Source of the DNA: JAHEKO01 sp965212505
Lineage (GTDB): Bacteria; Acidobacteriota; Thermoanaerobaculia; Multivoradales; JAHEKO01
Direction of reading: 5' to 3'
Length of the DNA stretch: 64,000 nucleotides
Assembly (NCBI GenBank): GCA_965212505.1
Contig: OZ243123.1
Coordinates: forward strand, 4,154,001 to 4,218,000
Part shown: piece after piece, positions 24,208-33,234 of the stretch
How the letters are laid out: the number at the start of each line of letters is the position of its first letter
How positions within the stretch are numbered: position 1 is the stretch's first letter
Position numbers and translations under genes: made by a program
The notes under the pieces: model-generated
What the model saw: the letters and a program-made list of their open reading frames with translations, nothing else
Databases searched by the model: none
Told to the model about the DNA's origin: nothing

Positions 24208-26082
24208 CTACCGAGACTCCGCAGCGGCGACTGCGAGCTCTGCGGCCACCGCGCCACCGCCCTCGCCCTCGCCCTCGACGCACAGCAACTCGGTCGCCGT
24301 ACGGATCAGGAGGCAGTCAGAGATCGCAGGTGAAGCGTAGACCGCACTCTCGAGCTCGTTGATCGCGATCACCTCCGGCTCTGCTGCGTCGATCACCGTC
24401 ACCGTGCCTTCGATGCTGATCGCGTAGACCTTGCCGTCGCCGGCGACGAGAGAAGCGAAGTGTTCGCCACCGAGCCGCTTCTTCCACAGCTGCGCGCCCG
24501 TCTCGACCTCGAAGGCGGTCATGATGCCGGGCACCGATACGGTGAACAGCTTGCCGTCGTAGATCACCGGCGAAGCGATCGCCGCAACGGAACGGTTGGT
24601 GCGCCAGAGCTCTTCCACTCCGGGTGCGGCGCCTCCTGGAACGAGCCGATAGACGACCAGGAATCGATCGCCGTACGCTCCGCCGGTAACCGCCAGCACA
24701 TCGTCTCGGCGGGCCATGCTGGCAACGAGCTGCTCCATCGGGTACTCGATCTCCCAGAGCCGATCGCCCGAGTTCGCGTCGTACGACACCAGCTTCTGCC
24801 ACGAAGCGTGAATCGTCTGCGTGACGCCGTCAGACGCGTAGATCATCGGCGTCGCATACGAGTCGCGCGCGTCGTCCACCACCTGCCACCAGAGCGGCTC
24901 ACCCGAGTCCTTGTCCCAGGCACCCAGCCAGCTGTCGTCGTCGGGGTGATTGAGCTCCGCTTCGCGCCCGAGGAGTATCGAGCCACCGTGTAGCACGGGG
25001 CTCGCGGTGGCTCCGTAGCGCGTGCGCTGCGTGTAGTCGGGGAAGTCTTCGCTCCACAGGACGTCACCGTCGAAGTCGAGCGCCGCGACACCGGGACCAA
25101 AATACGCCCAGACCGTCTCGCCGTCGGCCACCGGTGTCGGAGTGGCGAAGCTGCTGCGCTCCCACTTCCTCTCCGGTGGACCGGTGAAGACCGACTCTTG
25201 CCAAAGCAGCTCGCCGCTCGTGGCGTCGAGCGCCACCACCACCCGATCGAAACCGCTGAGCACGTTGATCGAGAGGTAGAAGAGGCATGCCATGGCGGTG
25301 AGCACCGCCGCCTTCCAGCCGCCGGTGGAGACCGTCTCGCCCGCGACCGTCGGTTTCCGACTGCCGAGCGTGTACCAGACCATCATGATGATGGCCGGCA
25401 GGACAAACGGCAGACTCTTCGACAGTGGTGTCGGACCGCGCGAGCTCGCCGGCATGAACGCGAGGAACGTCGCGATACCGAGCAAGAGCAGAACGGCTCC
25501 CCATCGACGCGCCTTCGATCGACGGTCGAACCAGCCGAACGCCGCGCCCAGACCGAGCAAGGCGACGCCGCCTCCGATTCGGTATGCGCGACCGGGATAG
25601 CTGACGTCCATGAACTGCTCGGGCGCCATCGCGATGTAGCTCGCGGCGACTGCAAAGCCGACCGAGAAGAGGGCGACGAACCCCCGATCCTTGCGGCCCG
25701 CCCTGGGCCGGTCGCCGCGGCGCGAGACCCACCCGAGCACGAGCAGCAGGAAGACCGCGCCGAGGGCAGCGATCGAATAGACGCTGATCGCTCGAAGTCG
25801 AAGTCGGGTCGGGCTCTCGTAGCCCGTCGTCAGAAAGACGCGATCCCCGCTGACCACCGGTGAGGAGATCCCCTCCCCCGGAATCGTCGTCGACCAGCGA
25901 ACGTTTGGAGAGCCCGCTTCCCACTGCTCCGGTAGAGATACCCCGTGCAGAGCGACGCCGGAACCCTCCGGGCCACGCCACTGACTCCACTCCGCCACCG
26001 AAGCCGAGGCGACGGCAAGGAGCAGGAGCGCCAGAGCGAGTGTCAACCGGCCCCGAGGCCGGGTGTTCGAGAGAGATTTCAT
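24208..26082 (-). CDS. PQQ-like beta-propeller with inserted six-helix membrane domain
   Basis: A 624-residue protein. After a signal segment (LTLALALLLLAVASASVA), the propeller opens EWSQWRGPEGSGVAL and one blade is seen (GISSPVVSGDRVFLTTGY). Between residues 98 and 275 about six transmembrane helices intervene, for example ISVYSIAALGAVFLLLVLGW and LPFVLPAIIMMVWYTLG. The propeller then resumes with DRVVVALDATSGELLWQESV and continues to the end (DGKVYAISIEGTVTVIDAAE). The first blade and the rest therefore sit on one face of the membrane joined by a membrane module. I start at ATG 26082; the longer frame upstream is antisense to the divergent DUF3187 gene. Function unknown. Confidence 0.87.
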   Translation of the reverse strand: MKSLSNTRPRGRLTLALALLLLAVASASVAEWSQWRGPEGSGVALHGVSLPEQWEAGSPNVRWSTTIPGEGISSPVVSGDRVFLTTGYESPTRLRLRAISVYSIAALGAVFLLLVLGWVSRRGDRPRAGRKDRGFVALFSVGFAVAASYIAMAPEQFMDVSYPGRAYRIGGGVALLGLGAAFGWFDRRSKARRWGAVLLLLGIATFLAFMPASSRGPTPLSKSLPFVLPAIIMMVWYTLGSRKPTVAGETVSTGGWKAAVLTAMACLFYLSINVLSGFDRVVVALDATSGELLWQESVFTGPPERKWERSSFATPTPVADGETVWAYFGPGVAALDFDGDVLWSEDFPDYTQRTRYGATASPVLHGGSILLGREAELNHPDDDSWLGAWDKDSGEPLWWQVVDDARDSYATPMIYASDGVTQTIHASWQKLVSYDANSGDRLWEIEYPMEQLVASMARRDDVLAVTGGAYGDRFLVVYRLVPGGAAPGVEELWRTNRSVAAIASPVIYDGKLFTVSVPGIMTAFEVETGAQLWKKRLGGEHFASLVAGDGKVYAISIEGTVTVIDAAEPEVIAINELESAVYASPAISDCLLIRTATELLCVEGEGEGGGAVAAELAVAAAESR

Positions 26083-26169
26083 CGTTCGGGCCAGACGATA
26101 AGCCGTTCCGCCGACCGGATGCAAACGGTGGCAGCGCTCTCTCGCTCGGGTAGAGTTGGCGGCCTTGTC

Positions 26170-27270
26170 ATGCGCCAAATCCCCCGCTCGCTGATTCTCG
26201 TGCTGGTCCTCCTCGGGGGTGGCCCCCCGAGCGCTGCCACCGCGACCGAAACCGAGCGCAGCTCGATCGTTCCAGGCCCGGTCGCCGCGCGCGACCATTT
26301 CCTCCTCGCCGCCGGCTTCCTCGCCCTCGAGCCGACGCCCGCCGACCTGCTCGAGCCGGGCGCGTGGCGGGTCGACGCCCTCTGGTCGGTGGCGAACACC
26401 TGGGCGATCTCTCCCGACATCGATCTGGCGCTCCGCGACCGCGAAGAGCGAGGACCGGTCTCCTCGGAGCTCCTCGCGGAGCTCCTTCAGTTCTCGCCGG
26501 ACGGCGGCTCGATCTACGTCGACGGAGAGGTCTCCCGACTCCAGATCTCTGTGCGGCGCGGTCTCGGCAGGCGTACCGAACTGGCCCTGGTCGTACCGCT
26601 CGTTCGTTTCGGCGGAGGCAGCCTCGACTCGCTGATCGAAAACTTCCACGACACCCTCAGCCTTTCGGTCGACGGGCGCAACGGAGCTCCCCAAAGTGAC
26701 TTCCTGGTCTCGTCGATCACGGGGCTGGGCAGATTCGAGCAGCGAGACCCGCCGTCCTCGGGAATCGGCGATCTCGTCGCAGCGGTGAAGCTCCGGCTGT
26801 TCGGCGATCCGAGCTCGCCGCTTCGCGGTTCACTCCGGCTGGTCGCCAAGCTACCGACGGCCAGCGACGAGCCGATCGCCACCTCCGGAAGCGCCGACTA
26901 CGGCCTGCAGATCTTGATCGCACGCGCCTTCGATCGCTGGTCCATCCATGGCACGGCGGGGCTCGTCGCGCTCGGTCGCTCGGAGCGACTCTCGCTCGAC
27001 TCGCAAGAGATCGCCTCGGCGAGCCTCTCGGCCGAGCGATCGTTCGGCCGCCGAACCAGCCTTCTGGTTCAGGTCGCGTTCGCCGAAAGCCCATTCGGTC
27101 AGCTCGCCACGAGCCGGGTCGACTCGGCGGCACTCCTCGGCACGTTCGCCTTAAAGCGCGCCTTCGGCCGAAACTACGAGTTCCAACTCGCGGCCACCGA
27201 CAACGTCGAGAACTTCACCAACTCAGCCGACCTGAGCTTCCACGTCGGCGTCAGTCGCTGGTTCCGCTAG
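26170..27270 (+). CDS. DUF3187 family outer-membrane protein
   Basis: A 366-residue protein with a signal peptide (MRQIPRSLILVLVLLGGGPP). The PADLLEPGAWRVDALWSVAN and YVDGEVSRLQISVRRGLGRR blocks, then ELALVVPLVRFGGGSLDSLI with ENFHDTLSLSVDGRN, match DUF3187. It ends with a barrel-type terminal aromatic (HVGVSRWFR). The strand pattern suggests an outer-membrane barrel. No function is established. The start is ATG 26170; the open frame further upstream is not supported. The 3' end overlaps the convergent glycosyltransferase by 20 bp. Confidence 0.85.
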   Translation: MRQIPRSLILVLVLLGGGPPSAATATETERSSIVPGPVAARDHFLLAAGFLALEPTPADLLEPGAWRVDALWSVANTWAISPDIDLALRDREERGPVSSELLAELLQFSPDGGSIYVDGEVSRLQISVRRGLGRRTELALVVPLVRFGGGSLDSLIENFHDTLSLSVDGRNGAPQSDFLVSSITGLGRFEQRDPPSSGIGDLVAAVKLRLFGDPSSPLRGSLRLVAKLPTASDEPIATSGSADYGLQILIARAFDRWSIHGTAGLVALGRSERLSLDSQEIASASLSAERSFGRRTSLLVQVAFAESPFGQLATSRVDSAALLGTFALKRAFGRNYEFQLAATDNVENFTNSADLSFHVGVSRWFR

Positions 27271-28834
27271 AGCGGTAGAGCACGTAGCGGGCGTCGCCTT
27301 CGACGACGCTGGCCACCGCGTCGAGTCGCTGTCGCTCGGTCTCGCCAACCCACTCGAGGTGTGCCTCCTTGATCAGGCAGGCGGATCCAGGCGGCGGCCC
27401 TTCTCCGTTCTCGAAGATGCGGACAGGGTGATCGAGGTAGAAAAGGAGCGCGGAGTTCTGACCGGTGAAACTTACCCACCGCGGAACCCAGATCTCTTCG
27501 CCCTCTTCCAGATGAGGGCCGAGGGTTGCCGCTGCGAGCCGCTGCTCACGACCCGCTGCGCGGTCCGGACCGAAAGCGAGAGTCTCCGCGCCCCAGAGGC
27601 AGAGAGCCGTCAGCAGGACCACGGTCGTGGCTCTCACTCGCGCGCTCCTGCGAACGAACGCCACGACGCCGACGAGAGCCGAGGCGCCAAGGAGGAAGAG
27701 AAGCGACCGACTCAGGAGCGAGGTCGCCGGCGAGGCGGGAATCACCGCAAGGCCGACCGCCAGGACGCTCCCCAGCGTGGCAAGTGGTACCGGCGCGAGC
27801 TTCGACCAGCGCCCCGACGCAGACTCCATGCGCGAGAGACCGACGGCCGCCAAGAGTGCGAGCGGTACGGCGAGGGGGAGGTAGTAGCGCGACTCGTCGG
27901 TGGGCACGGTCATCCAGACGAAGGCACCGGTCGTGGCGAACGCCCAAGCCGCCCGGCGCAGCTGCTCCCGTTCGTCTCGCGCCTCGTACGCGCGCCGGGC
28001 CCAAAAAAGGGAAACACTCCAAGGTAGAAAGTAGGCCCAGATCAAGAGCGGCTTGAGCACGGTGCGAACACCGGACTCGAGGTCCCATTCCGTGCCGCGA
28101 GCGCTCGCCTCCTCAAAAGGCTGGCGAAAGATGCTCGCACCTTCCGCCTGGTAGGCGGAGAAGAGGTAGATCCCCACGCCCCCGAGGAGGAGCACCAGAC
28201 CGCTCAGATGCCGCCAACCGAGCAGGGCGCGGACCCGACCCGTCGCCAGAGCGGCCATCAGAAGCCCGGGGAAGAACATCATGAGCGCCGGTACGCCCTT
28301 CGTCAGTACGGCAACCGCCAGCGCGCAGTAGCCCAGCCACCAAACCCACCCGCCGCCCTCACGCCGCGAGAGGGCAAAGCAGGCGAGTGCTACGGCGACT
28401 CCGACCCAGGCGGCCAGGACGGCATCGAACTCCGCGATTCTCAGCTTCTGTAAAAAGAGGACACCGGTCAGCGATGCGAGACCGGCGACAAAGCCTGCTC
28501 GCGCACCGAGGATCGAGCCCCCGACGAAGAGCGCGACGAGACCCATCGTCAGCGACGAGAGCGCCACCGGCAGTCGCACGACCCAGGCGGCCGTCGACCC
28601 GGTGAGCTCGAAACCGGCCGCCACCCACCAGTAGAGGAGCGGCGGTTTGTAGGTGAACATCTCTCCGTGCACCCTCGGGATCAGATAGTCGCCCGTGGCG
28701 ATCATCTCGGCGGCGGTCGCGGCGACCATCCCCTCCATGCGGATGAGACCGAGCGACCCAAGCCCGGGCAGCACCAGCACCGCTGCGAGCGCCAGGTAGC
28801 CGAGGGTGGCACCGGCCGTCGAACGCGAGATCAT
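27251..28834 (-). CDS. GT39-type (ArnT-like) membrane glycosyltransferase
   Basis: A 527-residue polytopic protein with about 10-12 helices. The first loop reads IRMEGMVAATAAEMIATGDY then IPRVHGEMFTYKPPLLYWW, the ArnT/PMT_2 signature in which the acidic residue and the KPPL-YW segment contact the lipid-linked donor. A soluble C-terminal domain follows (GPHLEEGEEIWVPRWVSFTG). It probably transfers a sugar or amino sugar from a polyprenyl carrier to a surface lipid or protein. It lies 29 nt after the FG-GAP gene on the same strand, and the two may be cotranscribed. Confidence 0.9.
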   Translation of the reverse strand: MISRSTAGATLGYLALAAVLVLPGLGSLGLIRMEGMVAATAAEMIATGDYLIPRVHGEMFTYKPPLLYWWVAAGFELTGSTAAWVVRLPVALSSLTMGLVALFVGGSILGARAGFVAGLASLTGVLFLQKLRIAEFDAVLAAWVGVAVALACFALSRREGGGWVWWLGYCALAVAVLTKGVPALMMFFPGLLMAALATGRVRALLGWRHLSGLVLLLGGVGIYLFSAYQAEGASIFRQPFEEASARGTEWDLESGVRTVLKPLLIWAYFLPWSVSLFWARRAYEARDEREQLRRAAWAFATTGAFVWMTVPTDESRYYLPLAVPLALLAAVGLSRMESASGRWSKLAPVPLATLGSVLAVGLAVIPASPATSLLSRSLLFLLGASALVGVVAFVRRSARVRATTVVLLTALCLWGAETLAFGPDRAAGREQRLAAATLGPHLEEGEEIWVPRWVSFTGQNSALLFYLDHPVRIFENGEGPPPGSACLIKEAHLEWVGETERQRLDAVASVVEGDARYVLYRSSGTSD

Positions 28835-28863
28835 CCTCGTATCCTATGAAGCCGCGGACCAGC

Positions 28864-30888
28864 TTACGGGTGGGACACGTACTCGTCGACCCGCACGCTG
28901 CCCGACGCTCCGGCGGAGCCATCGGGTAGACCGAGACGCACCTTGCTGATCACCTGTCCGGCGTTCTCCAAGCCAACAGCTTCGGCTCGAACCTTCCCGT
29001 CCTTCGAGAGCGCCGCGCGACCGTCGGCACTCGACCATTCGATCCCCACGCGCACGGCGCCCGAGCGGCGTACCCGAATCGAGCCGACCTCGCGGAAGCC
29101 ACCGCTCTCTCGGACGAAGAGGCGGGCGAGGAAGCGACGGCCGTCCTCTTCGAGAGTGAGGTAGGCGCGACGCCCTCCGCCGATCAGACGCACGATCTCC
29201 ACCTGACTGCCCGCAAGCTCCAGAGCGCCCGCCGACAGATCGAACTCAACCTGCCAAGCGGTCTCCCGCACCGGGTGCTTCGACTCGACGTAGGAGCCGC
29301 GTCGGCGGCCGTCGGCGCTCACCTCCAGCGCGAAGGCGGTCCCCGACAGGCCCGGCTCGACCACTTCGACGGCACCGCGGGAGCGTGACCAATCTTCGCT
29401 GTCGCCACTCTCGAAGCCTGAGGAGAAGCCGCGGCCGCGACTGGCCAGCAGAACCACCTCATCCTCCAGTTCGTCGATCAGAACCAGGTCGAGCGCCCCG
29501 TCTCCGTTGAAGTCCATCGGAATCGAGCACGACGCGGCCTGCGGTGCCGTCACCGATGTTCGGAGGGTGAAGCCGCCCCGTCCGTCGTTCTCGAACATCA
29601 TCCAGTCGCCGAAGAAGCTCGAGGTCACCCAGTCGAGGTCGCCGTCGCCGTCGAGATCGGCGACGTCGGTGGCGAGGGGGAACGGGTCGGGGGTGACCAG
29701 CTGAGGATCACCGAGCGCTCCGAGGCCATCACCCATCAAGATCGCGGCGTTGTTCGAATCGCTGTTGACCACCGCGACGTCCTCGGCGCCATCGGCGTCG
29801 AGATCGCCCAGAACGAGCATCCAGGTCTCTCCTCCGCTGGGATAGCTGCCCGAGAGGTCGAAGCCACCGGTTCCGTCCGCGAGCCAAACGTGAATCTCCT
29901 CGGACGTCAAGGTACCGACCACGAGATCCAATAGGCCGTCGCCGTTCATGTCTCCGGCCACAACCGCGCGTTCGCCGCTTCCGGTGCCGAAGGCTCGGAA
30001 GTCGTCGAAGCGACCGTCCCCCTCGTTATAGACGATCGTCGTCTGTCCGTTGGCGAAGCTGGTCGCGGCCACGTCGACGTCGCCATCGCCATCGGCGTCG
30101 AGAACGGTGATGCCCCTCGGTTCGCCCCCGACTCGCACGTGCTGCGCCGGCTGGAACGAGCCGTCCCCATTGCCGAGCAGGATCGAAATGGTCTCGTCCT
30201 GGGTATTCGTGACCGCGACGTCGACGATACCGTCGCGATTGAAGTCGCTCGGCTCGCTCGGGCTCGGCACACGACCGACCGGTGTGGTCGGCTCGAGGAA
30301 GGGACGAAATCTGCCGGAGCCGTCACCTCGATTCAGGAAGGCCCGGAGGTCGTCGGTGTCCTCGTTGACAATCGTCAGGTCGAGGTGGCCGTCGCCATCG
30401 AGGTCGGATCCGAAACCACCGTAGGCGCGGCTGGTGACGGAAGCGGTGGTCCGGGTGCTGAATCGCTCGAGCTCGACAAAGTCAAACCCGTCGCCCTTCG
30501 ACCTCACCCAGAACTGGAACGAGTAGCCGGCCGGCCTCAACGCTGTCCCGTCGGCGGCGCGCAGTCCGTTCGAGAGGATCACCATGACCTGCTCGCCGGC
30601 CGAGAAGGCGCGCTCGGGGCGCAGTCGAACGACGCGATCCCCCTCGTCGAACGCGAGGCTGCCGACCGCCGTACCGCTCCAGCGGCCAAACGCCCAGACG
30701 GTCTCGTCGCTCACCGACGAACGATCGACCGGCCGGTCGAACTCGATCTCGATCGCGGTCCCACTGCGAGCGGTGAGCGCTCGCGCCGCCGGCGAGGTGC
30801 CGACGACGGTGAGCTCGGCGAGGAGCGAGGGAGCGCTCGCGATCCAGAGCGCGGTGACAAACCGAGCGAACGCTCCCGTGTGATGCAC
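28864..30888 (-). CDS. Secreted FG-GAP/VCBS-repeat protein with Ig-like N-terminus (GTG start)
   Basis: A 674-residue protein starting at GTG 30888, one base after the stop of the M3 peptidase gene. After the signal peptide there is a Big_5-type Ig domain (VGTSPAARALTARSGTAIEI ... SFQFWV). Seven FG-GAP/VCBS calcium loops follow, such as SDLDGDGHLDLTIVN, SDFNRDGIVDVAVTN and GDMNGDGLLDLVVGT, so a seven-bladed propeller is likely. The C-terminal 170 residues form a beta-sandwich-like domain. It is probably a secreted or surface adhesion or recognition protein. No enzymatic motif is seen. Confidence 0.9.
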   Translation of the reverse strand: MHHTGAFARFVTALWIASAPSLLAELTVVGTSPAARALTARSGTAIEIEFDRPVDRSSVSDETVWAFGRWSGTAVGSLAFDEGDRVVRLRPERAFSAGEQVMVILSNGLRAADGTALRPAGYSFQFWVRSKGDGFDFVELERFSTRTTASVTSRAYGGFGSDLDGDGHLDLTIVNEDTDDLRAFLNRGDGSGRFRPFLEPTTPVGRVPSPSEPSDFNRDGIVDVAVTNTQDETISILLGNGDGSFQPAQHVRVGGEPRGITVLDADGDGDVDVAATSFANGQTTIVYNEGDGRFDDFRAFGTGSGERAVVAGDMNGDGLLDLVVGTLTSEEIHVWLADGTGGFDLSGSYPSGGETWMLVLGDLDADGAEDVAVVNSDSNNAAILMGDGLGALGDPQLVTPDPFPLATDVADLDGDGDLDWVTSSFFGDWMMFENDGRGGFTLRTSVTAPQAASCSIPMDFNGDGALDLVLIDELEDEVVLLASRGRGFSSGFESGDSEDWSRSRGAVEVVEPGLSGTAFALEVSADGRRRGSYVESKHPVRETAWQVEFDLSAGALELAGSQVEIVRLIGGGRRAYLTLEEDGRRFLARLFVRESGGFREVGSIRVRRSGAVRVGIEWSSADGRAALSKDGKVRAEAVGLENAGQVISKVRLGLPDGSAGASGSVRVDEYVSHP

Positions 30889-30889
30889 C

Positions 30890-33040
30890 CTACTCGCCCG
30901 GAACCGGGAACCCGTAGTTGCGCATCACCGCCCCGATCTCCGCATCCCGACCACGGAAGGCGCGGTAGGCGTCGGCCGGATCGACCGCGTTGCGCACGGC
31001 GAAGAGGTTGTCGACCAGTTTCTTCGCCATCTCCTTGTCGTAGAAGCCGCCCGGCGCCTCTTGGAACGCCTCCGCGGCGTCAGCCGTCAGCACGTCGGCC
31101 CAGAGGTAGCCGTAGTAGCCGGCCGAGTAGCCCTCGCTCGAGAAGATGTGTCCGAAGTGTGGGCTCCTGTGCCGCATGACGATCTCTTTCGGCATGCGCA
31201 ACCGATCCAGCGCCTCACGCTCAAAGGCGTCGGCATCGAGATCGGCGGGGTCCATGGTGTGGTACATCATGTCGACCAACGCCGACGCCACGTACTCCGT
31301 CTGCGCAAAGCCCTGGTTGAAGGTCGCGGCGTTCTTGATCTTGGCCACCAGCCCGGCGGGAATCGGCTCCCCCGTCTCGTGGTGAACGAGGTAGTTGTCG
31401 ATCACTTCGTCGGTGGTCAGCCAGTGCTCGAGCAGCTGCGACTGGAACTCGGTGTAGTCGCGCACGCCGCCGTTGAGGGTCGGGTACTCGACCGTCGACG
31501 AAAGGTAGTGAAGGGCGTGGCCGAACTCGTGAAAGAGTGTCTCGGCGTCGGACCAGGAAATCAGGACCGCCTCTCCGGGCGCACCCTTGATGAAGTTCGA
31601 ATTGTTGGAGGCGAGCACCGTCTGCTTGCCGTCGAACGACTCGTGGCTCCTGTAGGCCGTCGCCCAGGCGCCCGAGCGCTTGCCCGAACGTGCGAACGGA
31701 TCGAGATACCACAGCCCGACGTGCTCACCGCTCTGTCGGTGGGTGACCTCCCAGACGCGGACGTCCTCCTGGTAGACCGGCACCGAGCCGTCGGTGAGCT
31801 CCGTGAACGCGTACTCGAAGAGCTCCCCCGCGACGAAGAACATCGCTTCCCGCAACCTGTCGAGCTGGAGGTATTGCTTTACCTGGTCGGAGTCGAGCTC
31901 GTACTTCGCCTTGCGCACCTTCTCGGCGTAATAACGGTAGTCCCAGGGTTCGATCGTGATGCCCGCGGCCTCGGCGTCGGCGATCGCCTGCATGTCCGCA
32001 ACCTCCTCCTCGACGCGCGCCAGCGCCGCCGGGAAGACCGCCTCCATGAGCTCCAGAGCGCGCTCGGGCGTCTTCGCCATCCGATTCTCGAGACGCCAGG
32101 AGGCATAGTTGTCGTAGCCGAGCAGCTGAACGCGCTCGTGACGCAGGGTGAGGATCTCGGCGATGATCGCGTTGTTGTCGTGGTCGTCGCCGTTGTCGCC
32201 CCGCGAGTAGTAGGTCCGCCAGACCTGCTCGCGCAGCTCTCGCTCGTCGGAGAAGGTCAGGAACGGATCCATCGAGGAGCGCGTGTTGGTGACCGCGTAC
32301 TTGCCTTCCTGCCCCTTCTCGGTCGCGCCAGCGGCCGCCGCCTGGACGTACGAGGCTGGCAGACCGCTCAGCTGGCTGTCGTCCAGATAGAGCACGTAGT
32401 TCTCTTCATCGGCCAACACGTTGTCGCCGAACTGCGTTTGAAGTTCGGCGACGCGCTTGTTGATCTCGGCGTAGCGCTCTTTCGCCTCACCCTCGAGCGT
32501 CGCGCCGTTGCGCGCGAAGCCGTCGTAGGTCAGCCAGACGAGGCGCTGCTGGTCGGGCCGCAGGGTGGCCATCTCCTCGCCGTCGTAGACGGCACGAATG
32601 CGGTCGAAGAGCGCCGTGTTCTGAGTGATCTTCGACTGGTAGTCCGAGAATTTCGGCACCAGCCGCGACTGGACGGCGCGGAAGTCAGAGGTCGACAGGT
32701 TCGAACGCCAGATGCCGAAATAGGTGAAGACGCGGTTCAACTCCTGGCCACCGCGCTCCATCTCGAGGATCGTGTTCTCGAAGGTTGGCGGCTCCGAGTT
32801 CGACGCGATCGCCTCCATCTCGGCGAGACTCGACTCGATGCCCGCGTCGACCGCCGGCTCGAGCGCCGCCAGGTCCATCTGATCGAACGCCGGCACGCCC
32901 CCATAGGGGCCGCTCCACTCCGCGAGCAGAGCGTTGCCGGTCGTGTCGTGATCGTGCGTCCCAGTCGTCATCTCATCGCCTCCACAAGCTCCATAGACGA
33001 CGGTCGACAGCACGACCGCCCATCCCAACGTACGTTGCAT
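30890..33040 (-). CDS. M3-family metallopeptidase lipoprotein (Dcp/oligopeptidase A type)
   Basis: A 716-residue protein. ATG 33040 has an AAAGGAGA site and starts a lipoprotein signal (LGWAVVLSTVVYGAC). The zinc motif HEFGHALH lies in ETLFHEFGHALHYLSST and the third ligand follows in the EFQSQLLEHW segment. The C-terminal SEGYSAGYYGYLWADVL is the substrate tyrosine/glycine block of the M3 family. Dcp releases C-terminal dipeptides. Lipid anchoring suggests the periplasmic face rather than the cytosol, where many M3 enzymes act. It is the first gene of a run with the FG-GAP protein. Confidence 0.95.
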   Translation of the reverse strand: MQRTLGWAVVLSTVVYGACGGDEMTTGTHDHDTTGNALLAEWSGPYGGVPAFDQMDLAALEPAVDAGIESSLAEMEAIASNSEPPTFENTILEMERGGQELNRVFTYFGIWRSNLSTSDFRAVQSRLVPKFSDYQSKITQNTALFDRIRAVYDGEEMATLRPDQQRLVWLTYDGFARNGATLEGEAKERYAEINKRVAELQTQFGDNVLADEENYVLYLDDSQLSGLPASYVQAAAAGATEKGQEGKYAVTNTRSSMDPFLTFSDERELREQVWRTYYSRGDNGDDHDNNAIIAEILTLRHERVQLLGYDNYASWRLENRMAKTPERALELMEAVFPAALARVEEEVADMQAIADAEAAGITIEPWDYRYYAEKVRKAKYELDSDQVKQYLQLDRLREAMFFVAGELFEYAFTELTDGSVPVYQEDVRVWEVTHRQSGEHVGLWYLDPFARSGKRSGAWATAYRSHESFDGKQTVLASNNSNFIKGAPGEAVLISWSDAETLFHEFGHALHYLSSTVEYPTLNGGVRDYTEFQSQLLEHWLTTDEVIDNYLVHHETGEPIPAGLVAKIKNAATFNQGFAQTEYVASALVDMMYHTMDPADLDADAFEREALDRLRMPKEIVMRHRSPHFGHIFSSEGYSAGYYGYLWADVLTADAAEAFQEAPGGFYDKEMAKKLVDNLFAVRNAVDPADAYRAFRGRDAEIGAVMRNYGFPVPGE

Positions 33041-33234
33041 CCGGTTCTCCTTTGAATGAGGGGAACGGCGGACAGAGGTCCGCTGTTCGATGGGTCGCTC
33101 TCCGAGTCTATCCGGATCCCCTGGGGCTGACGGTGAGCGGGCCGGGTCGCCATTGCGTCGAGTGGAGCAGATCACTGCGTCGGAGACGGCACTGGCCGAT
33201 CCTGGTACGCGCGTCTCTAGACAGCGCAAACACC

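Noticed and set aside
31061..33055. 664-codon plus-strand frame
   Set aside because: It is fully antisense to the M3 peptidase gene and its translation has no recognisable motif. High-GC codon bias opens antisense frames.
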